Assembly: GCF_900580865.1 (NCBI RefSeq)
Contig: NZ_UTBZ01000164.1
Span: forward strand, 186,001 to 250,000
Reading direction: 5' to 3'
Origin: Pseudomonas viridiflava
GTDB taxonomy: Bacteria > Pseudomonadota > Gammaproteobacteria > Pseudomonadales > Pseudomonadaceae
DNA length: 64,000 nt
Shown: piece by piece, positions 25,894-35,120 of the stretch
Layout of the letters: every line of letters starts with the position of its first letter
Numbering within the stretch: position 1 is the first letter of the stretch
Notes under the pieces: model-generated
The model's input: only the letters and a program-made list of their open reading frames with translations
Told to the model about the DNA's origin: nothing
Database searches by the model: none
Made by a program: the position numbers and the translations under genes

Positions 25894-27864
25894 ATGCGCC
25901 AAAAACCGGGCCCACGCCCCAAATCACCGACAGTCGACACATCGGCGAGCACAGTATCGTTGCCTGTGGATCGTTCGGCGCGAAACCCGCTACTCCCCAC
26001 CCCGGAAAGCATTCCGGGTCATCTACCGATCGATGCGCCCTCTTCACCCAAGCGACCTCGCGTGGAAGAGCCCGGGACCTCCCAACCCAAAAACTCACCC
26101 ATCGACGTGAGCGTCGTACCGAGATCGCCCTCAGACACACCCGCTTTTTCGCTGACGTCGCTGGAAGATTTCGCGCATCCGTACTTTGGCGATCTGCCTG
26201 CGCCGAATGAATCCGGCATCAGGCGTTATCTCGCCAAGGACTGGGTAGACGTGCACCTTCCTGGCACCGAAGGCCGGCACCACGTTTGCGTTCAATTCGA
26301 TACCGACCTCAAGGCATATCGGGTGATGTCCTTCAGGCGCCTGGCACCTGGCCCACCGATCTACCGAACCACACAGGGCAATTTGTGGAGTCTGGATCGA
26401 CACCTCACCATCCTGAACGGCGATGCCTACGCGTTTTCCGCGACACCGGATGCTGATGGCTACTACACGTTCCACGCCCTTGGATCGAGCAGTGATGCGG
26501 CCATCCTCGGCTATGCCATCAAGCACCCAGAGCATCACTGGCTGGCCATCGATCCCACGCAGGCGAAGAGGCTGGCCGATATGCAGCACTGGTCGGATCA
26601 GGACATCCTGCACATGTACATTCTGGATAACACCCGGATTGCCGCCTTCCGCACCGAAGCGCAAGCGACCGGCAAGGCGCCTGACTGGGCACCTCGAGCG
26701 CAGAACACCGAAGACCATCTATTCGTGGCCGAGTCATTGAAGTGGCTGCATCCACAGATGCCTTTGGCCCAGCGTCTGGAATTACAGCGCAGCTACAACC
26801 TGACCAGAGACCAACTCTGTCGGTTACGCACAGAGTTCAGTGACGGCCAGATACCGCAATGGGCTGAACGCCATAAGCGCCTGACCCTCGACCCGACTGA
26901 TGACCAGCGCTTCACACTCATTTCGCAAGAGCTGGAAAACTACGTTCAAGACTTGAGAACCCAAGGGCTGGTCCTCGACCATCACTGGCCTGCCACCCGC
27001 TACAGCGATGCATTTTTAGCCGACTACGCCACCCACCTCGGTTACCTGCGCAGCAAACACGACATGCTGTACCGCACCGACATCCCGGCGATGTTCCGCG
27101 GCGAAACCCGGGTACCGTTCGAACTGGCCCGAGACGGGCGGATGATATACCGCAAAGGCAATCCCTCTGGCACCACGAACAAACGCGCGTTAAGTGCAAC
27201 GTTCGGACTGCATGACGCCACCGCCTACGCGGCAACCAAGGGCGGCTTCTATCACGAGCTGCATTACAACTCGCAGGCCAATCGTTTTCCCGGTGTGAAT
27301 CCGCAGAGTTCCAAAGGAACCGGCGAGTCCTCCGATTCGGGGAGCAGTTCGGTGTCGGAAGGCAAACGAACCGGCGACGAAACCGACTCTGACAGCTCCT
27401 TCGTTTTTGATGACTCGAAAGGTTATGAATCCACGCGCCGAAAGCAAACCACGTCATTTGTCTACGCCATAGATACCCGAGGCCTGGAAGTGGTCCCCGG
27501 TGCGGAGAACAAGGCGTTCAACCCCGCTAACGGCAAGTTTCTCTTCGACGATATGGAGGGGCATATCTCCATGCCCACACGCGGCATCAGCGCCGAGCGG
27601 ATCTGGCTGGTGCGGTCCGATCTGACGCGCGCTGCCCGGGTCAAGGATGTGCTGGCGCAGGCGGGCGACCGTGTCGCTGCCATCGAAACGGCCACCTGGG
27701 CAGGCACCGACAGTCGAGCGACCGGTCACTTTGGCAGCAACGCCTACGACCGCCTGATCGACGAAATCGCCGGCTCAGGCGGCGTGATACTTGATCTACC
27801 AAAAGGCGACAGGACGTTCGCCGACGACATCGTCTGGCCGGTTCCCGAGCATGACCGGCCTTGA
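25894..27864 (+). CDS. Putative ADP-ribosyltransferase toxin-like protein B
   Basis: Paralogue of protein A, 656 residues, with the same architecture. The N-terminus is Pro/Ser-rich (1-90) and includes PKRPRVEE at 52-59, a monopartite NLS-like cluster. The small module (KDWVDVHLPG, APGPPIYR, about 112-158) and helical region (WSDQDILHMYIL, FRTEAQATGKAPDW) follow. The ART region has LYRTD (Arg 394), SATF (434-437), FVYAIDTRG (522-530) and MEGHISMPTRGISAERIW (Glu 555, with His at the ExE second position). An acidic Ser-rich insert lies at 471-508. GGAG 8 bases upstream fixes the start. It begins MRQKPGP like protein C, so these two are the closest pair. Function is inferred from fold motifs only. 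Confidence 0.75.
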   Translation: MRQKPGPRPKSPTVDTSASTVSLPVDRSARNPLLPTPESIPGHLPIDAPSSPKRPRVEEPGTSQPKNSPIDVSVVPRSPSDTPAFSLTSLEDFAHPYFGDLPAPNESGIRRYLAKDWVDVHLPGTEGRHHVCVQFDTDLKAYRVMSFRRLAPGPPIYRTTQGNLWSLDRHLTILNGDAYAFSATPDADGYYTFHALGSSSDAAILGYAIKHPEHHWLAIDPTQAKRLADMQHWSDQDILHMYILDNTRIAAFRTEAQATGKAPDWAPRAQNTEDHLFVAESLKWLHPQMPLAQRLELQRSYNLTRDQLCRLRTEFSDGQIPQWAERHKRLTLDPTDDQRFTLISQELENYVQDLRTQGLVLDHHWPATRYSDAFLADYATHLGYLRSKHDMLYRTDIPAMFRGETRVPFELARDGRMIYRKGNPSGTTNKRALSATFGLHDATAYAATKGGFYHELHYNSQANRFPGVNPQSSKGTGESSDSGSSSVSEGKRTGDETDSDSSFVFDDSKGYESTRRKQTTSFVYAIDTRGLEVVPGAENKAFNPANGKFLFDDMEGHISMPTRGISAERIWLVRSDLTRAARVKDVLAQAGDRVAAIETATWAGTDSRATGHFGSNAYDRLIDEIAGSGGVILDLPKGDRTFADDIVWPVPEHDRP

Positions 27865-27932
27865 GTATTCCTGCTGCATCCACAACCCATTCAGCCAACG
27901 GACGGCTGACTCAACCACATGGAGTGATTTTT

Positions 27933-29909
27933 ATGCGCCAAAAACCCGGGCCGCTGCGCCCATCGCCAACGACCGAGACACCCGGTACCTCGACAACCCG
28001 TCCTGCGCCCTACGATCATCCAGTCGATCTGGATCCCGGTCTGCGTGGTCGCATCAGACCGGACGGCACAAACGAATCACCGGGTGTTGACACCGACGGC
28101 CCTCGCAGCAGCATCGCAAGAGTCGAGCCTGGCATAACGATTACGCAGATGCCCGAAACGCAGATACCCCGGCCTCGTACAGCGACGTCGCCCCTGGAGC
28201 CTTATCTGCAGAGCCTCGACGCGACGTTGAGCCACGATGCAGACGGGCTGAAGAGTCACAAGGGTCGCAAGTTCGCGGACATCGCCCACGAGGATGGGTC
28301 AGCCGCGGGGCTGACGGTGATGGTGGCGTTCCACGATCTGATCAAAGCCTACCGGGCCAGACTGCCAAGTGAGCGGGTTCCCTCAGGGCCTCCGCTTTAT
28401 CGAGTGGCTGAGAGTAACGTCTGGAGCCTGAAGAAACCCATTGAGTACTACCCTCCTGATCGCTACACCCAGTATGAGCGACAAGGTCCACGTTATCGTC
28501 AAGTACCAGACCCACAAGGCTATTACGCGGTACACGAATTTGCTCACATGAAATATCAGGGTGAGGTGATCACAAAAAGTAATGCCGGCTTTGCTCTCGA
28601 GGGCATTTTCGGCCGGATGGTCAAAGTCGATCCGAGCGAGGCGCGCGGAGATACTTCCATCCCTCTGAAACTTGCGAACTGGACCGATGCTGAAATATGG
28701 AAGGTGTACAACATCTACGGTGCAGAAGTGGTGGCCTTCCGGGCCGAAGCCCAAGCCAGCGGCAGAGCGCCGGACTGGGCAAGACGCGTTGATACTGACG
28801 ATCATCACACATCTCTCATGGACTCCATGAAGTGGTCCCACCCGCAGAAATCCCGCAGCGAATGCGCCGAACTTCTACGCAGCTACAACTTGACCATCGC
28901 CCAGCAAAAACGCTTGCTTGCGGACATGGACAACGGCTTTCCGGAATGGACCGAACAACACAAAAAACTGACTCAAAACACCTTGGACGAACGACGGTTT
29001 GATCAAATTGCAGAGGAAATGGAGCCATTCATTCTACGAATGAGAAATGAAGGCGAGAATCATGACTTCGACTCACACCCCGTTGAACAACGCTATGAAG
29101 AAAGCTTTCTGAAAAGTTATCTGGAACATGTCGGCTACAAACGCAATCAGCATGACTACATTTACCGCACAGACATCCCGGCCATGTTCCGCGCCGATTT
29201 GCGCACGCCTTTCGAACTGGCGAGGGACAAACGGTTGGTGAAATTGCGGGGCAACCCCTCCGACTCCACTACAAAATCGGCTTTCAGCGCGACATTCGGT
29301 GCGGCCAATGGCTTGAGCTATATGGAGTTTGACTACTATTCCAACCCTCGGCACTACAACAGCCAAGCCAACCTGTATCCAGGGCACTTTTCCGACAGCG
29401 ATTCGTCGAGCGGGCATCGACATAATTCGGCGGAAGAGTCTGATACATCGTTTGAAATGGACCACTCCCGTGACTATCCATTGCTCCGTCGCAAACAGAC
29501 ACTGGGCTTTCTGTATGTCATTGACACCCGTGGTATCGAAGTGGTCCCGCGGGTGGAAAACATTTACCTGAACGACAAGGATTTTGACGGGGACACACTG
29601 GAAGGCCGGATATCAATGCCTACGCGTGGTATCAGTGCAGAGAGGATCTGGTTGCTAAGCTCGGACCTGAGCCAAGCAGCCAGAGTCGAGGATATCTTGC
29701 GCAAGGCCGGTGACAGCGCAGAGGCTATCGAGAAAGCCACGTGGGCAGGTACCGACGGGGCCGATTTCATGCGGCATGGCGCCACTGCTTATGACCATTT
29801 GATCAATCGAATAGCCCGCGCCGGTGGCGTGGTGCTGAAGTTGCCCAAAGGCCAAAACAGCTACTCCAACGATGTGACCTGGCCAGTGCCCGAGCATTAC
29901 CGAACCTGA
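27933..29909 (+). CDS. Putative ADP-ribosyltransferase toxin-like protein C
   Basis: Third paralogue, 658 residues from ATG 27933 (GGAG 9 bases upstream); a longer frame from 27861 lacks such a site and runs into the end of protein B. It has the disordered N-terminus starting MRQKPGP, the small module (GRKFADIAHEDG, SGPPLYR), the helical region (WTDAEIWKVYNIYG, FRAEAQASGRAPDW), and the ART motifs YRTD (Arg 412), SATF (452-455), FLYVIDTRG and LEGRISMPTRGISAERIW (Glu 557, with Arg at the ExE second position). An Asp/Ser-rich insert lies at 487-511. No NLS-like cluster is seen, unlike A and B. It ends the putative operon at a strong terminator. Confidence 0.75.
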   Translation: MRQKPGPLRPSPTTETPGTSTTRPAPYDHPVDLDPGLRGRIRPDGTNESPGVDTDGPRSSIARVEPGITITQMPETQIPRPRTATSPLEPYLQSLDATLSHDADGLKSHKGRKFADIAHEDGSAAGLTVMVAFHDLIKAYRARLPSERVPSGPPLYRVAESNVWSLKKPIEYYPPDRYTQYERQGPRYRQVPDPQGYYAVHEFAHMKYQGEVITKSNAGFALEGIFGRMVKVDPSEARGDTSIPLKLANWTDAEIWKVYNIYGAEVVAFRAEAQASGRAPDWARRVDTDDHHTSLMDSMKWSHPQKSRSECAELLRSYNLTIAQQKRLLADMDNGFPEWTEQHKKLTQNTLDERRFDQIAEEMEPFILRMRNEGENHDFDSHPVEQRYEESFLKSYLEHVGYKRNQHDYIYRTDIPAMFRADLRTPFELARDKRLVKLRGNPSDSTTKSAFSATFGAANGLSYMEFDYYSNPRHYNSQANLYPGHFSDSDSSSGHRHNSAEESDTSFEMDHSRDYPLLRRKQTLGFLYVIDTRGIEVVPRVENIYLNDKDFDGDTLEGRISMPTRGISAERIWLLSSDLSQAARVEDILRKAGDSAEAIEKATWAGTDGADFMRHGATAYDHLINRIARAGGVVLKLPKGQNSYSNDVTWPVPEHYRT

Positions 29910-29910
29910 C

Positions 29911-29949
29911 AAAAGGCGCCATTCATTTGAAAATGAATGGCGCCTTTTT
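29911..29949. terminator. Strong bidirectional terminator
   Basis: A perfect 18-bp stem with a minimal loop, AAAAGGCGCCATTCATTT against its complement, with a T-run on either strand. It closes the toxin-like block from the left and the converging unknown gene at 29969 from the right. Confidence 0.92.
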
Positions 29950-29968
29950 GTTAACCAGCGGCTGAACG

Positions 29969-30529
29969 TTATTTGATCACCTTGATCACGAACGTTGCCG
30001 GTTTGTTATTGAAAGCGTTATGCCCCGTCCTGTTGGGATCTGCATCGACAAAGGTGCTCATTGCGCTGCTGATATGACGATACAAGGGCCTGTCGCCTGG
30101 TTCGCAGATCAACTTGAGATAAGCAGGTCCGGATTCGATATTGCTGAAGGAGGCCTTCGACGCACCATATGTATTGATTGAAAAATACTGCAGCGGAGCA
30201 CTGGTACTGGCCAACAGGTTATGAGTCTTGTCCTCTACAAATAACCGCGCGCCTTTAAACGTTCCCGCAAGCTCGAGGCTGATTGCATACTCATTACCTT
30301 CAGGGTCGAACTTCAACAGCAGCGGTTCATCATTCTCATGCTCAGCCAGCGTGATGAAACTGGATACACGCGAATCCGCCAGCCCCACTTCGGCATCCAG
30401 CTTTTCGCCGTTGGTTATCCGCAGGTCGCGCAGAACCTGTTGCAATCGTTGTTGATTAAGTACCACTGGCCGGCCATCGAGAAAAAGATGTGCCGTGAAT
30501 GTCTGATTGTTTATTGTTGCTGAAGCCAT
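29969..30529 (-). CDS. Hypothetical protein next to toxin-like block
   Basis: Not recognised. The 186-residue product starts at MASATINNQTF (30529), preceded by GGTGG about 10 bases away. It has no signal peptide, membrane segment or cysteine-rich motif; alternating polar/hydrophobic stretches (YAISLELAGTF, ARLFVEDKTHN, ATFVIKVIK) suggest an all-beta, possibly C2- or lectin-like sandwich. It converges on the ART-like genes across the shared terminator, and could be an accessory or immunity protein, or unrelated. Confidence 0.6.
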   Translation of the reverse strand: MASATINNQTFTAHLFLDGRPVVLNQQRLQQVLRDLRITNGEKLDAEVGLADSRVSSFITLAEHENDEPLLLKFDPEGNEYAISLELAGTFKGARLFVEDKTHNLLASTSAPLQYFSINTYGASKASFSNIESGPAYLKLICEPGDRPLYRHISSAMSTFVDADPNRTGHNAFNNKPATFVIKVIK

Positions 30530-30601
30530 GGGGTCACCCACCTGTAAACACCCCGCCGTCAATGAACTGCAACGGCAGGCAATGCTGAAAAAGGGAAAGA
30601 A

Positions 30602-30832
30602 TCAAATGGCGGTCGCGGCCACCACCGTTGAGGCTGTTGCCGACATCCTCGGGACTTCGCCGACAGGGACTTTTTCAGATTTGCGTTTACGTCGGGCTAT
30701 GACCATCCGGTCCGCATAAGTTGAGGCTGCCTCGATAACGTGGCTAACGTTATGATCCGTCTCGGCATGCTTCAAAATATACTTGCCGGCAATATCATCC
30801 CAAAATGTCCATTCATCTTCATACACAGTCAT
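30602..30832 (-). CDS. Small hypothetical protein
   Basis: Not recognised. A 76-residue product from ATG 30832 with AAGGA 7 bases upstream. It is acidic and aromatic at the start (TVYEDEWTFWDDIAGKYI) and strongly basic in the middle (RRKRKSEK). It lies 72 bases upstream of the gene at 29969 in the same direction, so the two may be cotranscribed. Short length and lack of homology by eye keep confidence modest. Confidence 0.45.
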   Translation of the reverse strand: MTVYEDEWTFWDDIAGKYILKHAETDHNVSHVIEAASTYADRMVIARRKRKSEKVPVGEVPRMSATASTVVAATAI

Positions 30833-30946
30833 GAGTTCATCCTTATTTTTATTCAAGTCGCCCGCTTCCTGCGGACAACTTGAAATTAAGACAAAGACAA
30901 AAGCAAAACAATGCTGGCAGGTGCCGTGAGTTAATTCAAAGTGCAA

Positions 30947-31537
30947 CTAGGCAAACAGCTCACCCTGCAGCTCATCGAGCAGTGCCTGGATCGCATCCAG
31001 TCGCTGCTGGGGATCGTCGAGTTGCAGCAGGTCGATCTTGTCCTCTTCGGCGAACGGCAGCAGATAGGCCAGTTGATTGGCCAGCGATTGCTGACCCAGC
31101 GCCTCGGTGCCCATGTTCAGCGCTTCCACCATCGGGTGTTCGGCCAGTGCCTTGAGCAGCGCCACCAGATCAGCGTCTTCGTCCTGCAGCGGTTGCTCGG
31201 GTTCGTCATCCAGCCACTCAACGTCGGCGAGGATCAACTGATCGCGCTGCACCTCGGTACGCAACACCGTGAACCGGCGCCCGCCTTGCACACGGATGCC
31301 CAGCAAGCCGTTGTCCTGTTGCTGGAAATCGGTGATGCGCGCTTCGCAACCAACCAGGGCAAACCCCTCTGGCGCGACGCCGACTTCGTGGCCGTCAAGA
31401 ATGCACACCACACCGAAGCCACCGCCCTGTTTCATGCAGCGGCCGATCATGTCCAGGTAGCGCGCTTCGAAGATCTGCAAGTCGAGGTTGCAGCCGGGAA
31501 ACAGCACTGTGTTCAGCGGGAAAAGCGGCAGACTCAT
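30947..31537 (-). CDS. LON peptidase substrate-binding domain protein
   Basis: Stand-alone N-terminal Lon domain of 196 residues, without ATPase or protease. Motifs PLFPLNTVLFPGCNLDLQIFEARYLDMI and FGVVCILDGHEVG are typical of the family. Such proteins are thought to bind unfolded or specific substrates; the partner is unknown. AAGGAA 6 bases before ATG 31537 favours it over the ATG two codons earlier. It marks the return of the conserved chromosome backbone after the accessory block. Confidence 0.9.
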   Translation of the reverse strand: MSLPLFPLNTVLFPGCNLDLQIFEARYLDMIGRCMKQGGGFGVVCILDGHEVGVAPEGFALVGCEARITDFQQQDNGLLGIRVQGGRRFTVLRTEVQRDQLILADVEWLDDEPEQPLQDEDADLVALLKALAEHPMVEALNMGTEALGQQSLANQLAYLLPFAEEDKIDLLQLDDPQQRLDAIQALLDELQGELFA

Positions 31538-31547
31538 AGACATTTCC

Positions 31548-32264
31548 TTACACCACCATCGACACCGCCAACGGCAGGAACACCGCCGTGGCCACGCCCA
31601 TCAGACTCATTGCCAGCGCGGCGAAGGCGCCGCACTCATCGTTTTCCTGCATGGCCACCGCCGTGCCGACCGCATGCGCGGTCATGCCCAGCGCCATGCC
31701 TCGCGCTTCGGGACTGTGTACGCCGAGGCGGGTGAGCAGCGCCGGGCCAAAGATCGCGCCGATCACCCCGGTAATCAGCACGAACACCGCCGCCAGCGCC
31801 GCAACGCCACCAATTTGTTCGGCCACCAGCATGGCAATCGGCGAGGTCACCGACTTCGGCGCCATGGTCATCAGGATCATGTGCTCGGCACCGAACCACC
31901 AGCCCAACAACACGCCCATGCCCGTTGCCACCACCCCACCTATCACCAGCGTAGTAAAAATCGGCCAGAACAATTGCCGAATACGTCGCAGGTTGAGGTA
32001 GAGCGGCACTGCCAGCGCCACGGTGGCCGGGCCGAGCAGAATGCTGAGGATCTCGGTGCTCTTGCGGTACTCGGCGTAAGTCAGGCCGCAGCCGACCAGT
32101 ACGCCAATCACCAATAGCATGGAGACCAGTACCGGCTGCAGAAAGATCCAGCGGGTTTTCTCGAACGCAGCCAGCACCAGTTGATAGGCACCAAGGGTAA
32201 TGCCGATGCCGAACAGCGGATGATGAATGACCGAAGCCCAGGCGCCCTGCCAGTCAAAAAGCAT
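31548..32264 (-). CDS. LrgB/CidB-family membrane protein
   Basis: Inner-membrane protein of 238 residues with about seven hydrophobic segments and the family signatures LGPATVALAVPLY and PKSVTSPIAM. LrgB/CidB proteins are linked to holin-like control of murein hydrolases and to export of pyruvate or glycolate. The start shares one base with the stop of the LrgA-type gene (TGATG). Confidence 0.93.
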   Translation of the reverse strand: MLFDWQGAWASVIHHPLFGIGITLGAYQLVLAAFEKTRWIFLQPVLVSMLLVIGVLVGCGLTYAEYRKSTEILSILLGPATVALAVPLYLNLRRIRQLFWPIFTTLVIGGVVATGMGVLLGWWFGAEHMILMTMAPKSVTSPIAMLVAEQIGGVAALAAVFVLITGVIGAIFGPALLTRLGVHSPEARGMALGMTAHAVGTAVAMQENDECGAFAALAMSLMGVATAVFLPLAVSMVV

Positions 32265-32626
32265 CAGGACTCCTCCGACGCAGGCGCGTGACGTTTGACC
32301 AGACGCTGCATCAGCACGCCGGCGAAGGCCATCGACAGAATCAACGACAGCACCAACGCACCGACAATCGCCCAGAAATCCGCGGCAATCGCTGTGGCAT
32401 AAACCATCACGCCCACGGCCGGCGGCACCAGCAACAACGGCAGATAACGCAGCAGACTGCCGGCCGCGAGGTTCAGCGGTTCGCCGACTTCACCGCGAAT
32501 GATCAGAAAGACCAGCAACAGCAGCAGGCCGATGATCGGCCCCGGCAGTACCGGCAACAGCAAATGATTGAGCGCCGTACCGAGCAATTGGAACAGCACC
32601 AGCATGGTCAGACCACGTAGCAACAT
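32264..32626 (-). CDS. CidA/LrgA-family holin-like protein
   Basis: Small membrane protein of 120 residues with four hydrophobic segments. LLLPVLPGPIIGLLLL and the loop before LLLVPPAVGVM match the CidA/LrgA family. The start at 32626 (MLLRGLTM) is chosen because the longer frame has a polar N-terminus unlike the family. It forms a translationally coupled pair with the LrgB-type gene and is divergent from the MaoC-type gene. Confidence 0.92.
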   Translation of the reverse strand: MLLRGLTMLVLFQLLGTALNHLLLPVLPGPIIGLLLLLVFLIIRGEVGEPLNLAAGSLLRYLPLLLVPPAVGVMVYATAIAADFWAIVGALVLSLILSMAFAGVLMQRLVKRHAPASEES

Positions 32627-32807
32627 CAGACATCTCCCCCCACAAGTCGCCCGCATTATAAGCACGCCTGCGCTATGGATCGGCATTCGCCAAAAGCATG
32701 GTCGGTTGACCGGAGCAAATCGCCATGATGATCTACAGTGGTTCGCAGGGAGGTCAAATCCCCCCACCTGAAAAACTATAAAACCGATGAACCCAAGGAG
32801 AGTCTCA

Positions 32808-33263
32808 ATGCCCTATGTTCCAGTTGCAGAGCTCAAAGATTATGTCGGCAAGGAACTCGGACGTTCCGAATGGCTCACCATCGATCAGGAACGCATCAAC
32901 CTGTTCGCCGAAGCCACCGGTGATTATCAGTTCATTCACGTCGACCCGGTCAAAGCCGCGCAAACGCCATTTGGCAGCACCATTGCCCACGGTTTCCTGT
33001 CGTTGTCGCTGATCCCGAAATTGATGGAAGACATCCTCGTCCTGCCGCAAGGCGTGAAGATGGTGGTCAACTACGGTCTGGACAGCGTGCGTTTCATCCA
33101 GCCAGTGAAGGTCAATTCCAAGGTTCGCCTGAAGGTCGATCTGGGTGAAGTGACCGAGAAAAAACCCGGCCAGTGGCTGCTCAAAGCCACCGCGACCCTG
33201 GAGATAGAAGGCTCGGACAAACCGGCCTATATCGCCGAGCCACTGTCGCTCTGTTTCGTCTGA
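32808..33263 (+). CDS. MaoC family dehydratase
   Basis: Single hot-dog-fold hydratase, 151 residues. The motif FAEATGDYQFIHVDP, with catalytic Asp and His, and the GSTIAHGFLSLSL helix define the R-specific enoyl-CoA hydratase/NodN-like group. It probably acts on medium-chain enoyl-CoA. An AAGGAGAG site lies 5 bases before ATG 32808, which excludes the longer frame. Confidence 0.92.
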   Translation: MPYVPVAELKDYVGKELGRSEWLTIDQERINLFAEATGDYQFIHVDPVKAAQTPFGSTIAHGFLSLSLIPKLMEDILVLPQGVKMVVNYGLDSVRFIQPVKVNSKVRLKVDLGEVTEKKPGQWLLKATATLEIEGSDKPAYIAEPLSLCFV

Positions 33264-33365
33264 TAGTTCCGGATGCGAAGCAGCGCACGCTGTTTCGCGT
33301 CACGTCTCTATATATGCGACGCATAGCTGCGGCATACTCGGTCGCCTAATTGCCCGGATCCCGCT

Positions 33366-35093
33366 ATGCGCTCAATTGCACGTCTTGCACCCCTTGCCTT
33401 GACCCTGATGCTCACCGCTTGCGGCGACGGCGAATCGCTGTTGCCGCCGGATGCGCGCCTGCCCGACGGCGGTCGCTATCGCGGTGAACTGGTCGATGGC
33501 TTGCTGCAAGGTCAGGGCCGCGTCGACTACCCCAACGGCAGTTGGTATGCCGGGCAGTTCGACAAGGGCCAGTGGCATGGACAGGGCGAATGGCATGGCA
33601 GCAATGGCGAGGTCTACCGCGGCCAGTTCCAGCAAGGCCTGTTCGATGGCCAGGGTAGCCTGACCACCAACGCCAGCAGTTACACCGGCGGCTTCAAACA
33701 GGGACGTCGCGAAGGCGAAGGCACCCTGAAAGAAAACGCCATGACCTACCGTGGCGAATTCAAGGCCGACCAATATTCCGGGCTCGGCCGTCTGGAAATG
33801 GACGACGGCAGCTCCTATCAAGGCCAGTTCGCCCACGGCAAACCCAACGGTGAAGGCCAGCGCGGCGACTCCAGTGGCAACACGTTCAGCGGGCATTTCG
33901 TCAACGGTCAGCTGGAAGGCAACGGCACGTTCAACAGCGCTGACGGCGATATCTACGTCGGCGGCTTCAAGAACAATCAGTTGCATGGCAAGGGCCGCTA
34001 CGAAAATGCCGACGGCGACGTCTGGCTCGGCCAGTTCAAAGAGGGCGCGCTGACTGGTAAGGGCGAACTGATCGGCGCCGACGGCAGCCATTACATCGGC
34101 ACATTCAGCGACTGGCGCTTCAGCGGTCAGGGCCGCTTGAACCTATCCGATGGCAGCTTCTACATCGGCGGCTTCGACAACGACAGCTACGCCGGACGCG
34201 GCACCCTGGTGCTCACCGATGGCAGCGTGATGAGCGGCACCTGGATCAACGGCCAGCGCGTGCGCGACGCCGACGGCAAGTTACTGCCCGACACCCTCGA
34301 ACTCGGTTTGCTCGCTCAGGGTCGCCTGCTCGAAGACGCGTTGGCCGCCATCCCCGCTTCGACTTCAGCGGTCGAGTTGTACACCCTGACCCTCGGTGGC
34401 GACGGCAAGCAAAGCGTATTTCTGCGCGAATCCGACTACGTCGCCAACATGCTCAACACGCGCTTCGGTGCCTATGGCCAGATTCGTCTGGTCAATCACC
34501 GCGATCACCTCGGCGACCGGCCGATGGCCACGCGCGAAAACCTGCGCCGCGCTGCGCAAACCCTCGCCGAACGCAGCGGCCCGGAAGACCTGCTGTTCAT
34601 CTATCTGACCAGCCACGGCACCGCCGAGCACGAACTGGTGCTCGACCAGCCGCGCATGGAGCTGGCCGACCTGCCTGCCGACGAACTCGCTGCCGTGCTG
34701 GCACCGCTGAAAAACCGCGACAAGATCATCGTGATCTCGTCGTGCTACTCCGGCGGTTTCATCCCGGCCCTGAAAGACGAACGCACGCTGATCATGACCG
34801 CCTCGCGCGCCGATCGGGTGTCCTTCGGCTGTTCGGAAGAAGCCAACTTCACCTATTTCGGCGACGCCCTGTTCGCCCAGGCGCTGAACCAGACCGATGA
34901 TCTGGAGCAAGCCTTCAAACTGGCCAAAGCCACCGTCGCCGAGCGCGAACTGGCGGACAATTTCGAAGCCTCGGAGCCGCAGATCTGGGCGCCGAAAACC
35001 GTGCTGGCGCACTGGCAACTGCTGCGCAAACAGCAAGCAAGAAAAGCTTTGCAAAGTGCTGCATTGAACGACGGAGCGATAAAGAGCAACTAA
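33366..35093 (+). CDS. MORN-repeat lipoprotein with C13 (legumain/caspase-like) peptidase domain
   Basis: A 575-residue lipoprotein with signal peptide and lipobox LTAC. Residues about 35-295 are roughly ten MORN repeats (pattern YxGxFxxGxxxGxGxxxxxxG). The C-terminal part (about 325-555) is a C13-type cysteine peptidase of the caspase fold: histidine in LTSHGTAEHE (about 416) and cysteine in SSCYSGGF (about 459), each after a hydrophobic strand as in legumain. It is probably a peptidase tethered to the outer membrane with MORN repeats as lipid or protein docking surface. Substrate unknown. Confidence 0.88.
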   Translation: MRSIARLAPLALTLMLTACGDGESLLPPDARLPDGGRYRGELVDGLLQGQGRVDYPNGSWYAGQFDKGQWHGQGEWHGSNGEVYRGQFQQGLFDGQGSLTTNASSYTGGFKQGRREGEGTLKENAMTYRGEFKADQYSGLGRLEMDDGSSYQGQFAHGKPNGEGQRGDSSGNTFSGHFVNGQLEGNGTFNSADGDIYVGGFKNNQLHGKGRYENADGDVWLGQFKEGALTGKGELIGADGSHYIGTFSDWRFSGQGRLNLSDGSFYIGGFDNDSYAGRGTLVLTDGSVMSGTWINGQRVRDADGKLLPDTLELGLLAQGRLLEDALAAIPASTSAVELYTLTLGGDGKQSVFLRESDYVANMLNTRFGAYGQIRLVNHRDHLGDRPMATRENLRRAAQTLAERSGPEDLLFIYLTSHGTAEHELVLDQPRMELADLPADELAAVLAPLKNRDKIIVISSCYSGGFIPALKDERTLIMTASRADRVSFGCSEEANFTYFGDALFAQALNQTDDLEQAFKLAKATVAERELADNFEASEPQIWAPKTVLAHWQLLRKQQARKALQSAALNDGAIKSN

Positions 35094-35120
35094 GCTGAAC
35101 AGTATCAAGGGAGAGACACT

